64,000 bases of DNA from Bacteroidales bacterium UBA4295 (GTDB taxonomy: Bacteria; Bacteroidota; Bacteroidia; Bacteroidales; Paludibacteraceae), in the NCBI GenBank assembly GCA_002395805.1, contig DGVB01000037.1, positions 62,001 to 126,000 on the forward strand, read 5' to 3'. The notes under the pieces are model-generated. The model was given only the letters and a program-made list of their open reading frames with translations, searched no databases and was not told the DNA's origin. Below, in pieces: positions 32,475-43,500 of this stretch (positions are counted from its first letter, which is position 1; each line of letters opens with the position of its first letter). Both the position numbers and the translations under genes were made by a program.

Positions 32475-32505
32475 CAAAGGTACAGAAAAATTCGCACATG
32501 TGCAA
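32475..32505 (-). promoter_or_regulatory. Bacteroidota-type promoter
   Basis: Minus strand: TTGCACATGT with TTG at 32505-32503, 20 nt, TACCTTTG at 32482-32475. It drives the outer-membrane protein and the small ribbon-helix-helix gene, and lies in the gap just downstream of the RNase R-like gene. Confidence 0.8.
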
Positions 32506-32518
32506 ATTTATTTGCAAT

Positions 32519-33886
32519 TTATACCAATTCGAAGTCAATTTGGCTCTTATTGACGTCCGCGCGTAGCACTTTTACTTTCACGGGGTCTCCGAGCGTGAAG
32601 GATTTATGTCCCTCGCAGACGAGTCGGTAGTTTTTCTCGTCGAATTGCCAGTATTCGCCGTTTTGTCCGAGCGAGGCGACATGCACCAAGCCTTCGCACC
32701 GCGATTCGTCGAGTTGGACAAAGAGTCCGAAATCGGTAACACCGGATATATGTCCGTCCATCGTTTCTCCGATATGATCCGCCATCCACATCGCCTGGAA
32801 CATCTTGATCGACTCCCGTTCGGCCTGCGCGGCTTCCTGTTCGCAGGCGGAGCAATGCTCGCACATTTCCTCAAGTTGCTCGCGGGTGAGCGTCTCTTTT
32901 TTGCCGGTAAGGATATATTTCTCGACAAGGCGGTGAACCATCAGATCGGGATAGCGGCGAATAGGCGAAGTGAAATGGGTATAATGGGTGAACGCGAGAC
33001 CATAATGGCCGATGTTGTAAGTCGAATAAACGGCCTTGGCTTGTGCTCTAATCGTCAGCATATCAATCGTTTGCTGTGTCACGCGGGAACCCATTTTGCG
33101 TTTGAAGACCTTCAGGTTCTCCAGTTTCTCCTGATCCGGGATGTCGTGTACGCGATAGACAAAAGGCCGTCCCGAACCGGCTTCTCGCGCCACCGTACGG
33201 TTAGCCAGCAGCATAAACTCCTCTATCAGATGGTGGGATTCGTTGGGCGATTCAAAATAGATATCTATAGGATGATGGTGCTCGTCCAGATGAAACCGCA
33301 TCTCGTCCTGCTCGATGGTCAGAGCTCCGTTAGCGATCCGCTCCGCACGCAGTTTGGATGCCATGTCGTTTAGCGTACAGATGGCCTGTATCAGATCTGC
33401 ACTTGCTCCCGTATTGATCCCTGTCCGGTAGTCTCTCGCTTGTGTCTCGCCAGTCTGATTTGCCATAATGATGGCTTGCGCTTCGTCGTAATTGAGGCGT
33501 GCGTCGGAGCGGATGACGGTGCGGCAGATCTTATGCTTCAGCACGCGCGCGTCGCGATCCATAGTAAATATAACGGACATACAGAGTTTGTCCTCTCCGG
33601 GCCGCAGCGAACAGAGGTCGTTGCATAGTTCCTCGGGCAGCATCGGAATGACGCGGTCCACCAGATAGACGGACGTGCCGCGTTTGTACGCCTCGTCGTC
33701 GGTTTTTGTGCCCGGCTTGACATAATGGGACACGTCCGCGATGTGGACACCCACCTGATACGAGCCGTCTTCATTCACCGCAAACGATATTGCGTCGTCG
33801 AAGTCTTTGGCGTCCGCGGGATCGATGGTAAAAGTGAACACTTCGCGCATGTCGCGCCGCCGGAGAATCTCTTTTTCGTCTATCAT
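32519..33886 (-). CDS. RNase R/RNase II-type exoribonuclease lacking the N-terminal cold-shock domains
   Basis: A 455-residue processive 3'-5' exoribonuclease. It starts almost directly in the RNB catalytic domain: [21 protein letters not shown] at about residues 15-35 with the metal-binding aspartates intact, [35 protein letters not shown], then [15 protein letters not shown] and [21 protein letters not shown]-terminal S1 domain (about 370-455: [30 protein letters not shown]) follows. RNase R in other Bacteroidales is about 710 residues with cold-shock domains first. The frame is closed by a TAG just before the ATG, and a proper promoter lies 40 nt upstream, so the short form looks like a real gene. 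Confidence 0.88.
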   Translation of the reverse strand: MIDEKEILRRRDMREVFTFTIDPADAKDFDDAISFAVNEDGSYQVGVHIADVSHYVKPGTKTDDEAYKRGTSVYLVDRVIPMLPEELCNDLCSLRPGEDKLCMSVIFTMDRDARVLKHKICRTVIRSDARLNYDEAQAIIMANQTGETQARDYRTGINTGASADLIQAICTLNDMASKLRAERIANGALTIEQDEMRFHLDEHHHPIDIYFESPNESHHLIEEFMLLANRTVAREAGSGRPFVYRVHDIPDQEKLENLKVFKRKMGSRVTQQTIDMLTIRAQAKAVYSTYNIGHYGLAFTHYTHFTSPIRRYPDLMVHRLVEKYILTGKKETLTREQLEEMCEHCSACEQEAAQAERESIKMFQAMWMADHIGETMDGHISGVTDFGLFVQLDESRCEGLVHVASLGQNGEYWQFDEKNYRLVCEGHKSFTLGDPVKVKVLRADVNKSQIDFELV

Positions 33887-33926
33887 AGATTGCTAATTGG
33901 AGTACACAAAATCGTAAAATCGGGTG

Positions 33927-33956
33927 CAAATTTACTAAAATTCTTGCATATTTCAA
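33927..33956 (-). promoter_or_regulatory. Promoter of the RNase R-like gene
   Basis: Minus strand: TTG at 33956-33954, 19 nt, TAAATTTG at 33934-33927. It overlaps the divergent glycogen phosphorylase promoter. Confidence 0.7.
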
Positions 33957-33974
33957 AAAAAATCAGTAATTTTG
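33944..33974 (+). promoter_or_regulatory. Promoter of glycogen phosphorylase
   Basis: TTGCATATTTC with TTG at 33944-33946, 20 nt, TAATTTTG at 33967-33974. The ATG is 86 nt downstream of the -7 box. Confidence 0.8.
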
Positions 33975-34060
33975 CACGCTTTTTCACCAAGAAAGCAGAA
34001 TTATCGGCATTCCGGTCTCCGGGATACCGGTATAAGCATGGAAAAATCATAAAAAAAACA

Positions 34061-36622
34061 ATGAATATGAAAGTTAAAGTAAGTAATGTAAACCAGCCTG
34101 TTTGGAAAGAATGCAACGTTCATGCAACCCTCCCGGCTGATTTAAGCAAACTGCAGGAGCTCGCGTACAACCTCTGGTGGTCGTGGAATGGCGAGGCGAA
34201 AGATCTCTTCCGCTATATCGACACCGAGGCATGGCATCGCGCGAACTCCAACCCGGTTGTACTGCTGAATATCCTGAGTTATGACCGGATGGTGGAGTTG
34301 ACGAAAGACGCCAAATTCATGAAGCAGCTGAACGATGTGTATGCCGAGTTCCGCGCTTATATGGACACTCCGAAGGACAAGAAAAAACCGAGTATCGCCT
34401 ATTTCTCAATGGAGTACGGTCTGAGCCATGTGCTGAAGATTTATTCAGGCGGTCTGGGTATTCTCGCGGGCGACTATATCAAGGAGGCGTCGGACTGCAA
34501 CGTAGATATGACCGCCATCGGTTTCCTGTACCGCTACGGTTATTTCACGCAGACGCTGAGTCCGGAAGGCCAGCAGATCGCCAACTACGAGGCGCAGAAC
34601 TTCTCCAACCTGCCTATTACGCAGGTGAAAGAGGCGGACGGCTCGAACATGGTGATTGAGGTGCCGTACCCGGGTCGCGTGGTGAAAGCGTATCTCTGGC
34701 GTGTAGCTGTCGGCCGTATGGATCTGTATCTGCTGGATACCGACAACGAGCTGAATAGCGAATGGGATCGTCAGATCACCCACCAGCTCTACGGCGGAGA
34801 CTGGGAGAACCGTATCAAACAGGAGATCCTGCTGGGTATCGGTGGTATGCTGGCGCTGAAGAAATTGGGTATCAAGAAGGACGTTTATCATTGCAACGAG
34901 GGTCACGCAGCCTTAATGGGTCTGCAGCGTCTCGTAGATCTGGTACAGGAGGAAGGTCTGAGCTTCAACGAGGCGAAAGAGGTTGTTCGCGCTTCGGGTC
35001 TCTACACCTGCCATACGCCGGTTCCGGCCGGACACGACTATTTCGAGGAGGGCTTGTTCTACAAATACATGAGCGAGTATGCCGAGAAATTAGGCATCGA
35101 ATGGCACGACCTGATCGGCATGGGGCGCGTCAATCCGGACGACAACACCGAGAAATTCTCGATGTCCGTCTTCGCCCTCAACACCTGCCAGGAGGCTAAC
35201 GGTGTGAGCTGGCTGCACGGCGAGGTTTCGAAGAAGATGTTCGCGCCTGTCTGGCCGGGTTATTTCCCCGAGGAACTGCACGTGGACTATGTCACCAACG
35301 GCGTACATATGCCTACTTGGGCTGCATCAGACTGGAAGAAGGTTTACAAGAAATATCTGCCGAAAGAGTGGATCAACGACCAGTCGAACCTTGAGATGTG
35401 GAAGCCGTACGCAGATATTCCGGATGAGGAGATTTGGAAGACCCGTATCGGTCTGAAGCGCAAGATGATGGATTATATCAAGGAGCAGTTCCGCGAGGAC
35501 TGGATGAAGAGCCAGGGTGATCCTGCGCGTATCGTCCGCGCCTTGAGCGAGATGAAGCCGGAGAACCTGATCATCGGTTTCGGTCGCCGCTTCGCTACGT
35601 ACAAACGCGCTCACCTGCTCTTCACGGACCTGGAGCGTCTGGAGAGGCTGGTGAACAACCCCAATTATCCGGTGCAGTTCCTCTTCACCGGCAAGGCTCA
35701 CCCGGCAGACGGAGGCGGTCAGGGTCTGATCAAGCGTATCATCGAGATCAGCCGCATGCCGCAGTTCCTGGGCAAGATCATCTTCCTGGAGAACTACGAT
35801 ATGCGTCTGGCTAAACGTCTTATCTCCGGTGTGGATATCTGGCTGAACACGCCTACCCGTCCGCTCGAGGCTTCCGGTACATCCGGCGAGAAAGCGCAGA
35901 TGAACGGCGTGCTGAACTTCTCCGTCAAGGACGGTTGGTGGTACGAAGGATACGTAGAAGGTGCCGGATGGGCGCTGACGGAGAAACGCACCTACGAGAA
36001 CCAGGCGCACCAGGACCAGCTCGACGCGGCTACTATCTACCAGATGTTAGAGAGCGAGATTATCCCTCTCTATTACGCCAAGAACAGCAAGGGCTACAGC
36101 CCCGAGTGGATCCAGTATATCAAGAACTCCGTGACCAAGATCACTCCGCGTTTCACGATGAAGCGTATGATGGACGACTATTTCGACAAGTTCTATTTCA
36201 AACTGGCGAAACGCCACAAGCTCCTCAGTGCGGACCACTACAAGGTAGCCAAAGAGATCGCGGCATGGAAAGAGAACATAGTAGAGCATTGGGACGAGAT
36301 AGAGGTGGTTTACAAATCAGAAAACCTGCAAAACCTCAATGTAGGCGACAAGGTTCAGATACAGGTAGAACTGGACACCCACGGTCTGAACGACAAAGGC
36401 ATCGGCGTAGAGCTCGTAGCCATCCGCACTTCGACCCACAACAACGACAAACTCTACGAAGTAGAGCCGCTGAAATTGGTGAAGAGCGAAGGCAGCCATC
36501 TCTTCTTCGAGAATATCTACCAGCTCGACTATGCCGGCGGCATGAAATTCGGCCTGCGTATGTATCCGCAGAACGAACTCCTGCCTCACCGCATGGACTT
36601 CTGCTACGTCCGCTGGATCTAG
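34061..36622 (+). CDS. glgP: Alpha-glucan (glycogen) phosphorylase
   Basis: Releases glucose-1-phosphate from glycogen. The 853-residue GT35 enzyme is of the DUF3417-containing short alpha-glucan phosphorylase class: [24 protein letters not shown] near the N terminus, [72 protein letters not shown], and the pyridoxal-phosphate region [33 protein letters not shown]. The start is the first ATG after the promoter leader with family-like sequence; longer in-frame reading would pass through the promoter. It is monocistronic and complements the glycogen operon at 20841-25396. Confidence 0.95.
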   Translation: MNMKVKVSNVNQPVWKECNVHATLPADLSKLQELAYNLWWSWNGEAKDLFRYIDTEAWHRANSNPVVLLNILSYDRMVELTKDAKFMKQLNDVYAEFRAYMDTPKDKKKPSIAYFSMEYGLSHVLKIYSGGLGILAGDYIKEASDCNVDMTAIGFLYRYGYFTQTLSPEGQQIANYEAQNFSNLPITQVKEADGSNMVIEVPYPGRVVKAYLWRVAVGRMDLYLLDTDNELNSEWDRQITHQLYGGDWENRIKQEILLGIGGMLALKKLGIKKDVYHCNEGHAALMGLQRLVDLVQEEGLSFNEAKEVVRASGLYTCHTPVPAGHDYFEEGLFYKYMSEYAEKLGIEWHDLIGMGRVNPDDNTEKFSMSVFALNTCQEANGVSWLHGEVSKKMFAPVWPGYFPEELHVDYVTNGVHMPTWAASDWKKVYKKYLPKEWINDQSNLEMWKPYADIPDEEIWKTRIGLKRKMMDYIKEQFREDWMKSQGDPARIVRALSEMKPENLIIGFGRRFATYKRAHLLFTDLERLERLVNNPNYPVQFLFTGKAHPADGGGQGLIKRIIEISRMPQFLGKIIFLENYDMRLAKRLISGVDIWLNTPTRPLEASGTSGEKAQMNGVLNFSVKDGWWYEGYVEGAGWALTEKRTYENQAHQDQLDAATIYQMLESEIIPLYYAKNSKGYSPEWIQYIKNSVTKITPRFTMKRMMDDYFDKFYFKLAKRHKLLSADHYKVAKEIAAWKENIVEHWDEIEVVYKSENLQNLNVGDKVQIQVELDTHGLNDKGIGVELVAIRTSTHNNDKLYEVEPLKLVKSEGSHLFFENIYQLDYAGGMKFGLRMYPQNELLPHRMDFCYVRWI

Positions 36623-36644
36623 TCTCGCGTTCGACAAGTACTTA

Positions 36645-36676
36645 TTATAGCCCGCAGCAATGTGGGCTATAATTTT
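36645..36676 (+). terminator. Intrinsic terminator after glgP
   Basis: TTATAGCCC (36645-36653) pairs with GGGCTATAA (36664-36672) around a 10-nt loop, followed by TTTT. Confidence 0.85.
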
Positions 36677-37115
36677 AAGTGGTAAATCAAAAACACGTAG
36701 CCTACGAGCCTGACGGCACTCTCATGTAGTTGTACATCCGGCATCTGTAAACAAGTTTCCGCTACCGAATGTCCGACTCCATATGACGGAAGATTCCGTC
36801 GGCTACTCACAAAAACATTTGTTCTCGGTCGGCTTAGGCTCCCCGCCTGCCTTCCCTTTTCGAAGTGCCAAGTCAAGGCACTTCTCCACGCTCACAAATA
36901 TAGTCAAAAACCTATGCAGTATGCAGAAATAGCACACATTACAATATGGAAAAAATTAGACTACTTGGGTAGTTGTACCGCCGCGTTTTTGATTTATAGC
37001 CATCACGGGGAGCAGGGTTTTTAAGGTTTTTGTCTTATTTTGCTCGGGATTATATGTTTCAAAACCACAATTTAGGCGCAAAATGTAGATTTTTGCGCTT
37101 TTTTTGTGGAAAAAT
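36677..37115. other. Unassigned 440-nt intergenic block with strong hairpins
   Basis: No convincing protein gene. The block holds GACGGAA-GAT-TTCCGTC (about 36784-36800), AAGTGCC-AAGTCA-AGGCACTT (about 36873-36893) and other GC-rich short inverted repeats up to 36895, then changes to AT-rich sequence ending in a terminator hairpin at 37076-37107. The minus strand has a 69-codon open frame (36667-36876) ending in the glgP terminator. Candidates are a structured non-coding RNA or the remnant of a mobile element; I could not match it to a known RNA family such as 6S, tmRNA or RNase P RNA. Confidence 0.4.
37076..37107 (+). terminator. Intrinsic terminator in the intergenic block
   Basis: GCGCAAAA (37076-37083) pairs with TTTTGCGC (37091-37098), followed by a T-run. 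It has no annotated gene directly upstream, which hints at a small transcript in 36680-37070. Confidence 0.8.
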
Positions 37116-37146
37116 TTGCTTATTCGAATTACTTTTAGTACCTTTG
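37116..37146 (+). promoter_or_regulatory. Bacteroidota-type promoter
   Basis: TTG at 37116-37118, 20 nt, TACCTTTG at 37139-37146. It drives the small membrane protein and the giant adhesin-like protein. Confidence 0.75.
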
Positions 37147-37168
37147 CATGTTTTTTGAAAAATGTACC

Positions 37169-37537
37169 ATGAGACGTAAAATCACATATCTTTTTCTCCT
37201 AATAGGCTTTGCCTATGCTTGCGCGCAGGATTTCGGTGAGCGCAGCTACCCTGTCCAGCAGGAATTCCAGAGCCAGCAGATCATGAGCTCCGGCAGCAAC
37301 TATGGCGGTACGGTCTATAAGCCGTTTGACAATTCTACGCCATCCGAGCAGAGCAAAGTAGGCGCTTCCTATTCGCCCAACAAAGCTCCGGGCGGCCCGA
37401 GAAGAGGATTCGATATCGGTGGTGAAACCGGCAAAGCCGATGAGTACCCTGTCGGCGAGCCTTGGATCCTGGCGATTTTCGCCGCTGCTTTCGCCACTGG
37501 AATAGCAATCAAGAGAATTACCAAAAATGCAAAATAA
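37169..37537 (+). CDS. Small exported protein with C-terminal membrane segment
   Basis: A 122-residue protein: signal peptide MRRKITYLFLLIGFAYACAQ, a middle region (about 21-90) rich in S, G, P, Y and Q with little predicted structure, and a C-terminal hydrophobic helix (WILAIFAAAFATGIAIKRI) followed by a basic end. It could span the inner membrane with its low-complexity part outside. The start is placed at the ATG with signal peptide character, 22 nt after the -7 box; the earlier ATG at 37148 would leave no leader. It directly precedes the giant protein gene, almost without gap, so the two are probably made together. Family not recognised. Confidence 0.65.
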   Translation: MRRKITYLFLLIGFAYACAQDFGERSYPVQQEFQSQQIMSSGSNYGGTVYKPFDNSTPSEQSKVGASYSPNKAPGGPRRGFDIGGETGKADEYPVGEPWILAIFAAAFATGIAIKRITKNAK

Positions 37538-37544
37538 TATGACT

Positions 37545-40500
37545 ATGAAAAACACAAATATTTTGAGTGAACTTTATAAGGGTTTGATCGGGGTTAAGTC
37601 CTGGTTAAGTCGGGGTTTTGTCCTTATATTAGCACTTTTTACCCTCACCGTCGGAAATGTGTGGGGAGATAATGCTGGTTTATACCAGTGCGATTTGACT
37701 TACTCATACAATGGAGTGACAAATACTATAACTACTAGTACGACATCTACTGATTTAAATACGCCTTTGAATGCTACGCTTAAAATAACAAAGGTTAAAT
37801 TATATTTCTGGTATTTTAACAACGATTATTCTAAGTACGGCAATGTTTGTGGCGGTTTAATGAATTATAACCTTACTGGGGGAGATTGCAATACCGAGTA
37901 TTTGATGGGAAGTGAGGCGGAATGGAATGATGATGGATGGGTTAGCGATTCTAGACATAAACAAATTACGATTACCCGAGATTTAATAATAGCATCGCCA
38001 ACATCTGCTTCTGGTAATTACACATTCAACTATTGCTTCAAAGGATGGGGAGATAATGATGATGCATCTAATTGCGGTGATATTTGGTGGTTATCTAATG
38101 GGGGAAGCAACTATGCATTGAACTACAAAATTGCTCCTCCTGCCGTAAGTGGCTTTGGAGTTAGTACAAGCGGATATTTGGCAGGTAGTGGAACTTCTGA
38201 AGATCCCTATTTGGTAAAATCCGGAAACTCGTTAACTTTTACCGTTAGCGGTTCAAAAGCACATTCAGATGCTAATTCAACTTTTAATTATTGGCTCAAC
38301 TCTGGCACAAAGAAGACATCCGGCACATTATCCACCGGAAGCATTACAAGTACTGAACTTCAAAGTGCCACAGTACATGGTCAATACATCAACAATAGTT
38401 CTTCCTCCTTAGTAGGAACTGAAAGTACTTCTACCATTTACTACAAGGCTGTTTCTGTCAAAGACATTACGGTTTATATCTATGTAGGAGGTTGCACAAG
38501 TGATCAAATTAATTCGTTGGTACTCACCGCAAATCCCTATGTAGGTTCTACAGCTTTAGCTGGGGTTACTAAATATATAGGCGATTTCACAACAGATGGC
38601 GCTTGGCGCAAATATACATTTACCAATGTGAGCGAGGTTCAGCATGTTGTTGTTGCCCGTGATGGTGGTCGAGCAGTAGATAACATAACTATTACTGACG
38701 ATGTTTATTACAAATACGACGGAACTGAACTTGGTGGAAAATGCATTGCCAGAACGACACCTACTTGGAATGTAGCACCGGCAAATGGTGCAGCCGGTGG
38801 TAACATGACTGCTACTATCAACAATGTGCCAGATGGAGCTACTGTAACATGGAGTTCTTCAGCCACAAGCTATGCTACCGTAAGTAGTAGCGGTTACATC
38901 ACTTACGTAGCAGCAGGTTCTGCAACTATCAGCGCACGCATCCAGAAAGCAGCCAGCGGAGACTACTGCGCTCTGGATGAGACTATATCTCAGGCTATCA
39001 CCGTCACCTCAGGAGCAACAGTAAGTGCCACACGTACTTGCCCCGAGTATGTTAGTTCCAACTCTGGTCAAGTCAAACTTGACATTTCTTCCACAGGAGC
39101 AAGCACTGGTTGGTACTATCGTGTATGTAACTCTGCAAAAACCGCCTACTATGCACCGGATGAGCAATCTGCGGCAAGTAATACCTTATCATGGACTATG
39201 AATGGTAGCCTTCTCACAGGGTCGAACACTCTTGTTGTGGAATTATATAATAGTGCTCGTCAACTTGTTTGTACCTCTTCTCCTGTAACCGTAAATGTTG
39301 AGATTGCCGAGTCTGTCACTATCTCAGCCGGTGCAAATGGTTCTGTAAGCCCGTCGGGAACTGTCTATGCCAATAATAATCATGTACATCCGACCATTAC
39401 TGCTACAGCAAATACCAATTATCACTTTGTAAACTGGATTTCCAACAATGCAGCTGCATCGGTGGCCAATGCTAACAATGCTACAACAACCGTTACTGCA
39501 ACTGCATCAGGTTATACCATCACCGCAAATTTTGCCGGCGACCAATATACGATAACCTACAAGGATCAAGGTGATGTTACTTATTCCGGAAACAATGAGG
39601 GCTCACTACCAGCGACTCACACGTATGGAACAGCAACTGCTTTAGTAAATGGCACAAAGGCCGGTTATACCTTCGGAGGATGGTACACGGATGCATCTTG
39701 TACAAGTTCAGCAGGTTCTTCAATTGGCGCGACCGCAAAGACGAGCAACTTTACCCTCTACGCCAAATGGACGGAGAGAATGTCCACTCTTTCGACAGCC
39801 AATAGTTACAATGCAGGTAATCCAGGTTATGCATCGCCGACTGTTTCCGGTTCGGCAACAAATGTGGGTTATGTTACCACGCGTGAGATTTCCGCAACTG
39901 CCGCCGGAACAGGCTATACCTTTGCCGGTTGGACGCTTACCAACTGTACACGTACAGACGGCGGCGCACCCACAGCTACTTCCATTACCATTCGCTCGAA
40001 TGGCGATGGAGCCGCAGCAAGCGTTGTAGCTAACTATGAGGAAGATCGTAGTTCTCGTTGGCACCTTGTTGGGCTAAATGAAACTGGCTATGAGATATTC
40101 CCTGATGGTTGGAATGTCAGCAATACTTCTATGATGCAGAAGGCAAGTGGACATTCTGCTGAGAGTGTTGTATATGCGACGGTGACTATAAGTTCCAAGA
40201 GAACGTATCTGTTCAAAATTGTAGATGATAATGGAGCAAGTGACGATATTTGGTATGGTTATTCTACCGGAAGTACTTATCTTGAATGGACAGAGACATC
40301 AACCAAGAACGTTTATTCTGGAGATGGAAATGGGAATAACCTCAAATTTACGCCCTCACTTTTAGGAACATACGAATTTAAAGTAGATTATTCAGGGACA
40401 TATCCTGCTGTAACTATTACTTATCCGGAGGTGTATGCCGTTTCCGGTAGTTTCAATAGTTGGACAGAGACCAGCAACCTTGCCTTTACCGGAAACGATG

Positions 40501-43500
40501 GTTCCTATTCTGTAGCTATAGATGGCAATAGTACTAACTACGAATTCAAAGTCTTAGACAATGGTAGTTGGTATGGTCACACAAATAAGACCTTCACAGG
40601 TACAGAAAGTAATGTAACACTTGCCACTCCTAGTAATAACATAAAATTGAAGGCGGATGTTTACCCAAGTGGTTCTTATACCTTTGCGTATAATAAATCC
40701 ACTAAGAAATTTGGCGTTACTTATCCTGCCTCGTATGTTATAAACTACGCAGTAGGCGCCACAAAAGGTCAATCAACCGCACCATGGGCGAACTTTACCG
40801 GAGAAATTGGGGACAAAGATATAGCCTCTGGTACAAAAATCGCGAGCGGTACCACTATCCACCTCTATGCAGCAAATGCCAAAGAACATTATACGTTCTA
40901 CGGCTGGTACACAGAAGAGAACCCGGCCAGAGATGATTATTCAAAGCGGGTTTCGACTTCGCAACACTACTTCACTTCTGTTACGGAGACTAAGAGTTAT
41001 TATGCAATCTATTTTGAAGATCCATATTGGGTTAACACCTATGCAGAAGGTTTCGGTAGTATTGATCCTACTGCGGGACAAAATGCGTATATAGTAACTC
41101 CTTCCGGAAATTTCACTGCTACACCTAATATTGGATATAAATTTGATAGTTGGGAGCAACGTTCAGGGGCATTAACCATTACTTCTCCAAGCGCAGCTAC
41201 CACAACTGTAAAGGCAACCGCCGCCTCCGTCCTCCAAGCTAATTTCAGTCCGCGATGGTCGGTTTTGGGTACGCCCAATGATCCATTTGGCGGATGGTCA
41301 GCCTATAACACAAACCTCTTTACGGGCTATACTAAAGTTAGCACCAAAGACGTAGGTTATAAGACCGTCACTCTTGCAGCTAACACTACTTATGAGATTA
41401 AGGTGTATGACCGTCAGGAAAGTACTTTCTATGGCGGTTCTGCTACTCAAGACATACATTACGCCAATGGCGGCACTGAATATACAGTTGCAACAACTTC
41501 ATCACCACAAAGCGTCTTCATTCATTCTGCCGCAGCGGGTACTTACACGCTGAATTGGAACTTGACGGACAAGAAAATTGCCGTAGTTTATCCTACCTCA
41601 TTGTTCATTACTTCCGGACAGAAGACAGAAGGTCAGGACGATAACGTCGGAGGTTCGTTTACTGCGGTGGATAACTCCAGCAATGATGTAAAAGGCGGTA
41701 AGTTTGTAGCGGATGGTGCTTCTGTAACCTTTACCGCAGCGACAAACACTGGTTATAACTTCAGCGGTTGGTTTGATAATGATGGTTGCACAACTGGTCA
41801 ATATACCGCAGGCACAAATGTTTCCATTGCCGGGAATGCCATGACATTAAGCAGCATTGACGACGATAAGACGGTTTATGCGAAGTTTGTGCCGAAGACC
41901 TATACTATTACGCTCACGCGTACAGGTACGGGTTATGGTTCCGGCGGCGATGCATCCGTAACAGCGACCTATAACCAAACAATGCCTGTTGCTACTATGC
42001 CTACAGCCGCAGCGGGATATGCCTTCATGGGTTACTATAGCGAAACAGGCGGAAACGGCAGACGTTTCATTGATCCTTCGGGTAATTGGGTAGCTGCAGC
42101 AGGCGACACTATCAGCGGCGGAAACTGGGTACATGCCGACAATGCTACCCTCTATGCTTACTTCAAGAAAGCTGTTATTACTGCTTTGACATTTGATAAC
42201 CCGATAGTAGCGCCGGGGACTGAAGTAGGTGTTACGGCGACTATCGCTCCGGCAGTAACAGAGGGAACCAAAGTTTTGTGCTGGCGCGTATTATACAACA
42301 ACGGCAACCCGCTGGATCCGCAACCGGGACTTACTAAGCCAAGCACAAACAAAATAACCTTTAACGCTCCGACTGCACCGGGTACTTACAAAGTAGAAGC
42401 CAAACTGCATCTCGACGACTGCGATGGCACTTTACTAAGCGAACAAGTGATGAACTTCCAAGTAGCCGGAGATCACACCGTTACCGTTGAGTACAAATGC
42501 GGCGACGAAGAGATTGCATCCTCCACCTCCGTTAACGGCAAGCCGCTGGAGTGGACGGAAATCACAGCACCTGAAGATCCGTTCGGATATATATTCTCCA
42601 AATGGAAAGCCGGAGACGGCATTACCATTAATGGAGCTGTTGACGGAGAGAAAACGGATCGTACAATTCAGTTTAAAGCCGTTTATGATGGCAAGTTAAC
42701 TGTCGTTTATACCAAGAAGGACTTCATCTATTTCAAAAATACATTGGGATGGAGTGGAGATGATATCCACGTATACTTCTATAATTCATCCGGATATTGG
42801 GATGACTCAAATGGTGCCGGTGCCACCGGTCCTAATTGTATCGGTAAAGGCAAGATGACTCTTGTTCCCGGCGAAACGGATATCTATTATTGGGATTACG
42901 GAGCAGGTATTACAGGAGGAGCCGCTGCTGCTACAACCCATGTAGCCTTTACCAATATCAACAAAACAAATCAAGAAAACTTCTATGAGTGCGACGTTGT
43001 TTATCCTACCAAAGGCAACAATGAAGGTTTTAGTACGGGCACTCCGATGTTCGTCCCGATTAGCCAAGAGAAGGTAACAAAAAACACCAAAGCTTATTAT
43101 TACAACAAAGGTTATTGGACCAAATACAGCGGAGGTACCGGATATTCCGTAGATATATTCTTCTCTAAAGGCGGTTCGTACGATAAATCTGTCTCGTTCG
43201 AAGAAGGTGATACTCCGGGTATGCCGTTTACTACTACAGTATATCTAACCGGAGGAACTACCTTAGGCTTTAAGGTCCATCGCTCCAGTGGCCTGTATTA
43301 TTACGCAGGAACGGATGTTACGATGGCTAATGCCTCTACCGCCAAGTCTTTGACATATGATAACACATCCAAAAAACAGACAGGTATTACCACGAATGTC
43401 ACCGGTGAATATATTTTCACGCTTACTTGTGCAACAGACGGTTTGCTGAATGTAACAGTCAAATATCCAGCCTCAGCGGGAGACTATCGCCTTGTTTACA

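Noticed and set aside
36667..36876. 69-codon minus-strand frame as a protein gene
   Set aside because: Its end lies in the glgP terminator, no promoter or ribosome site was seen and no family was recognised; the block is listed as unassigned instead.
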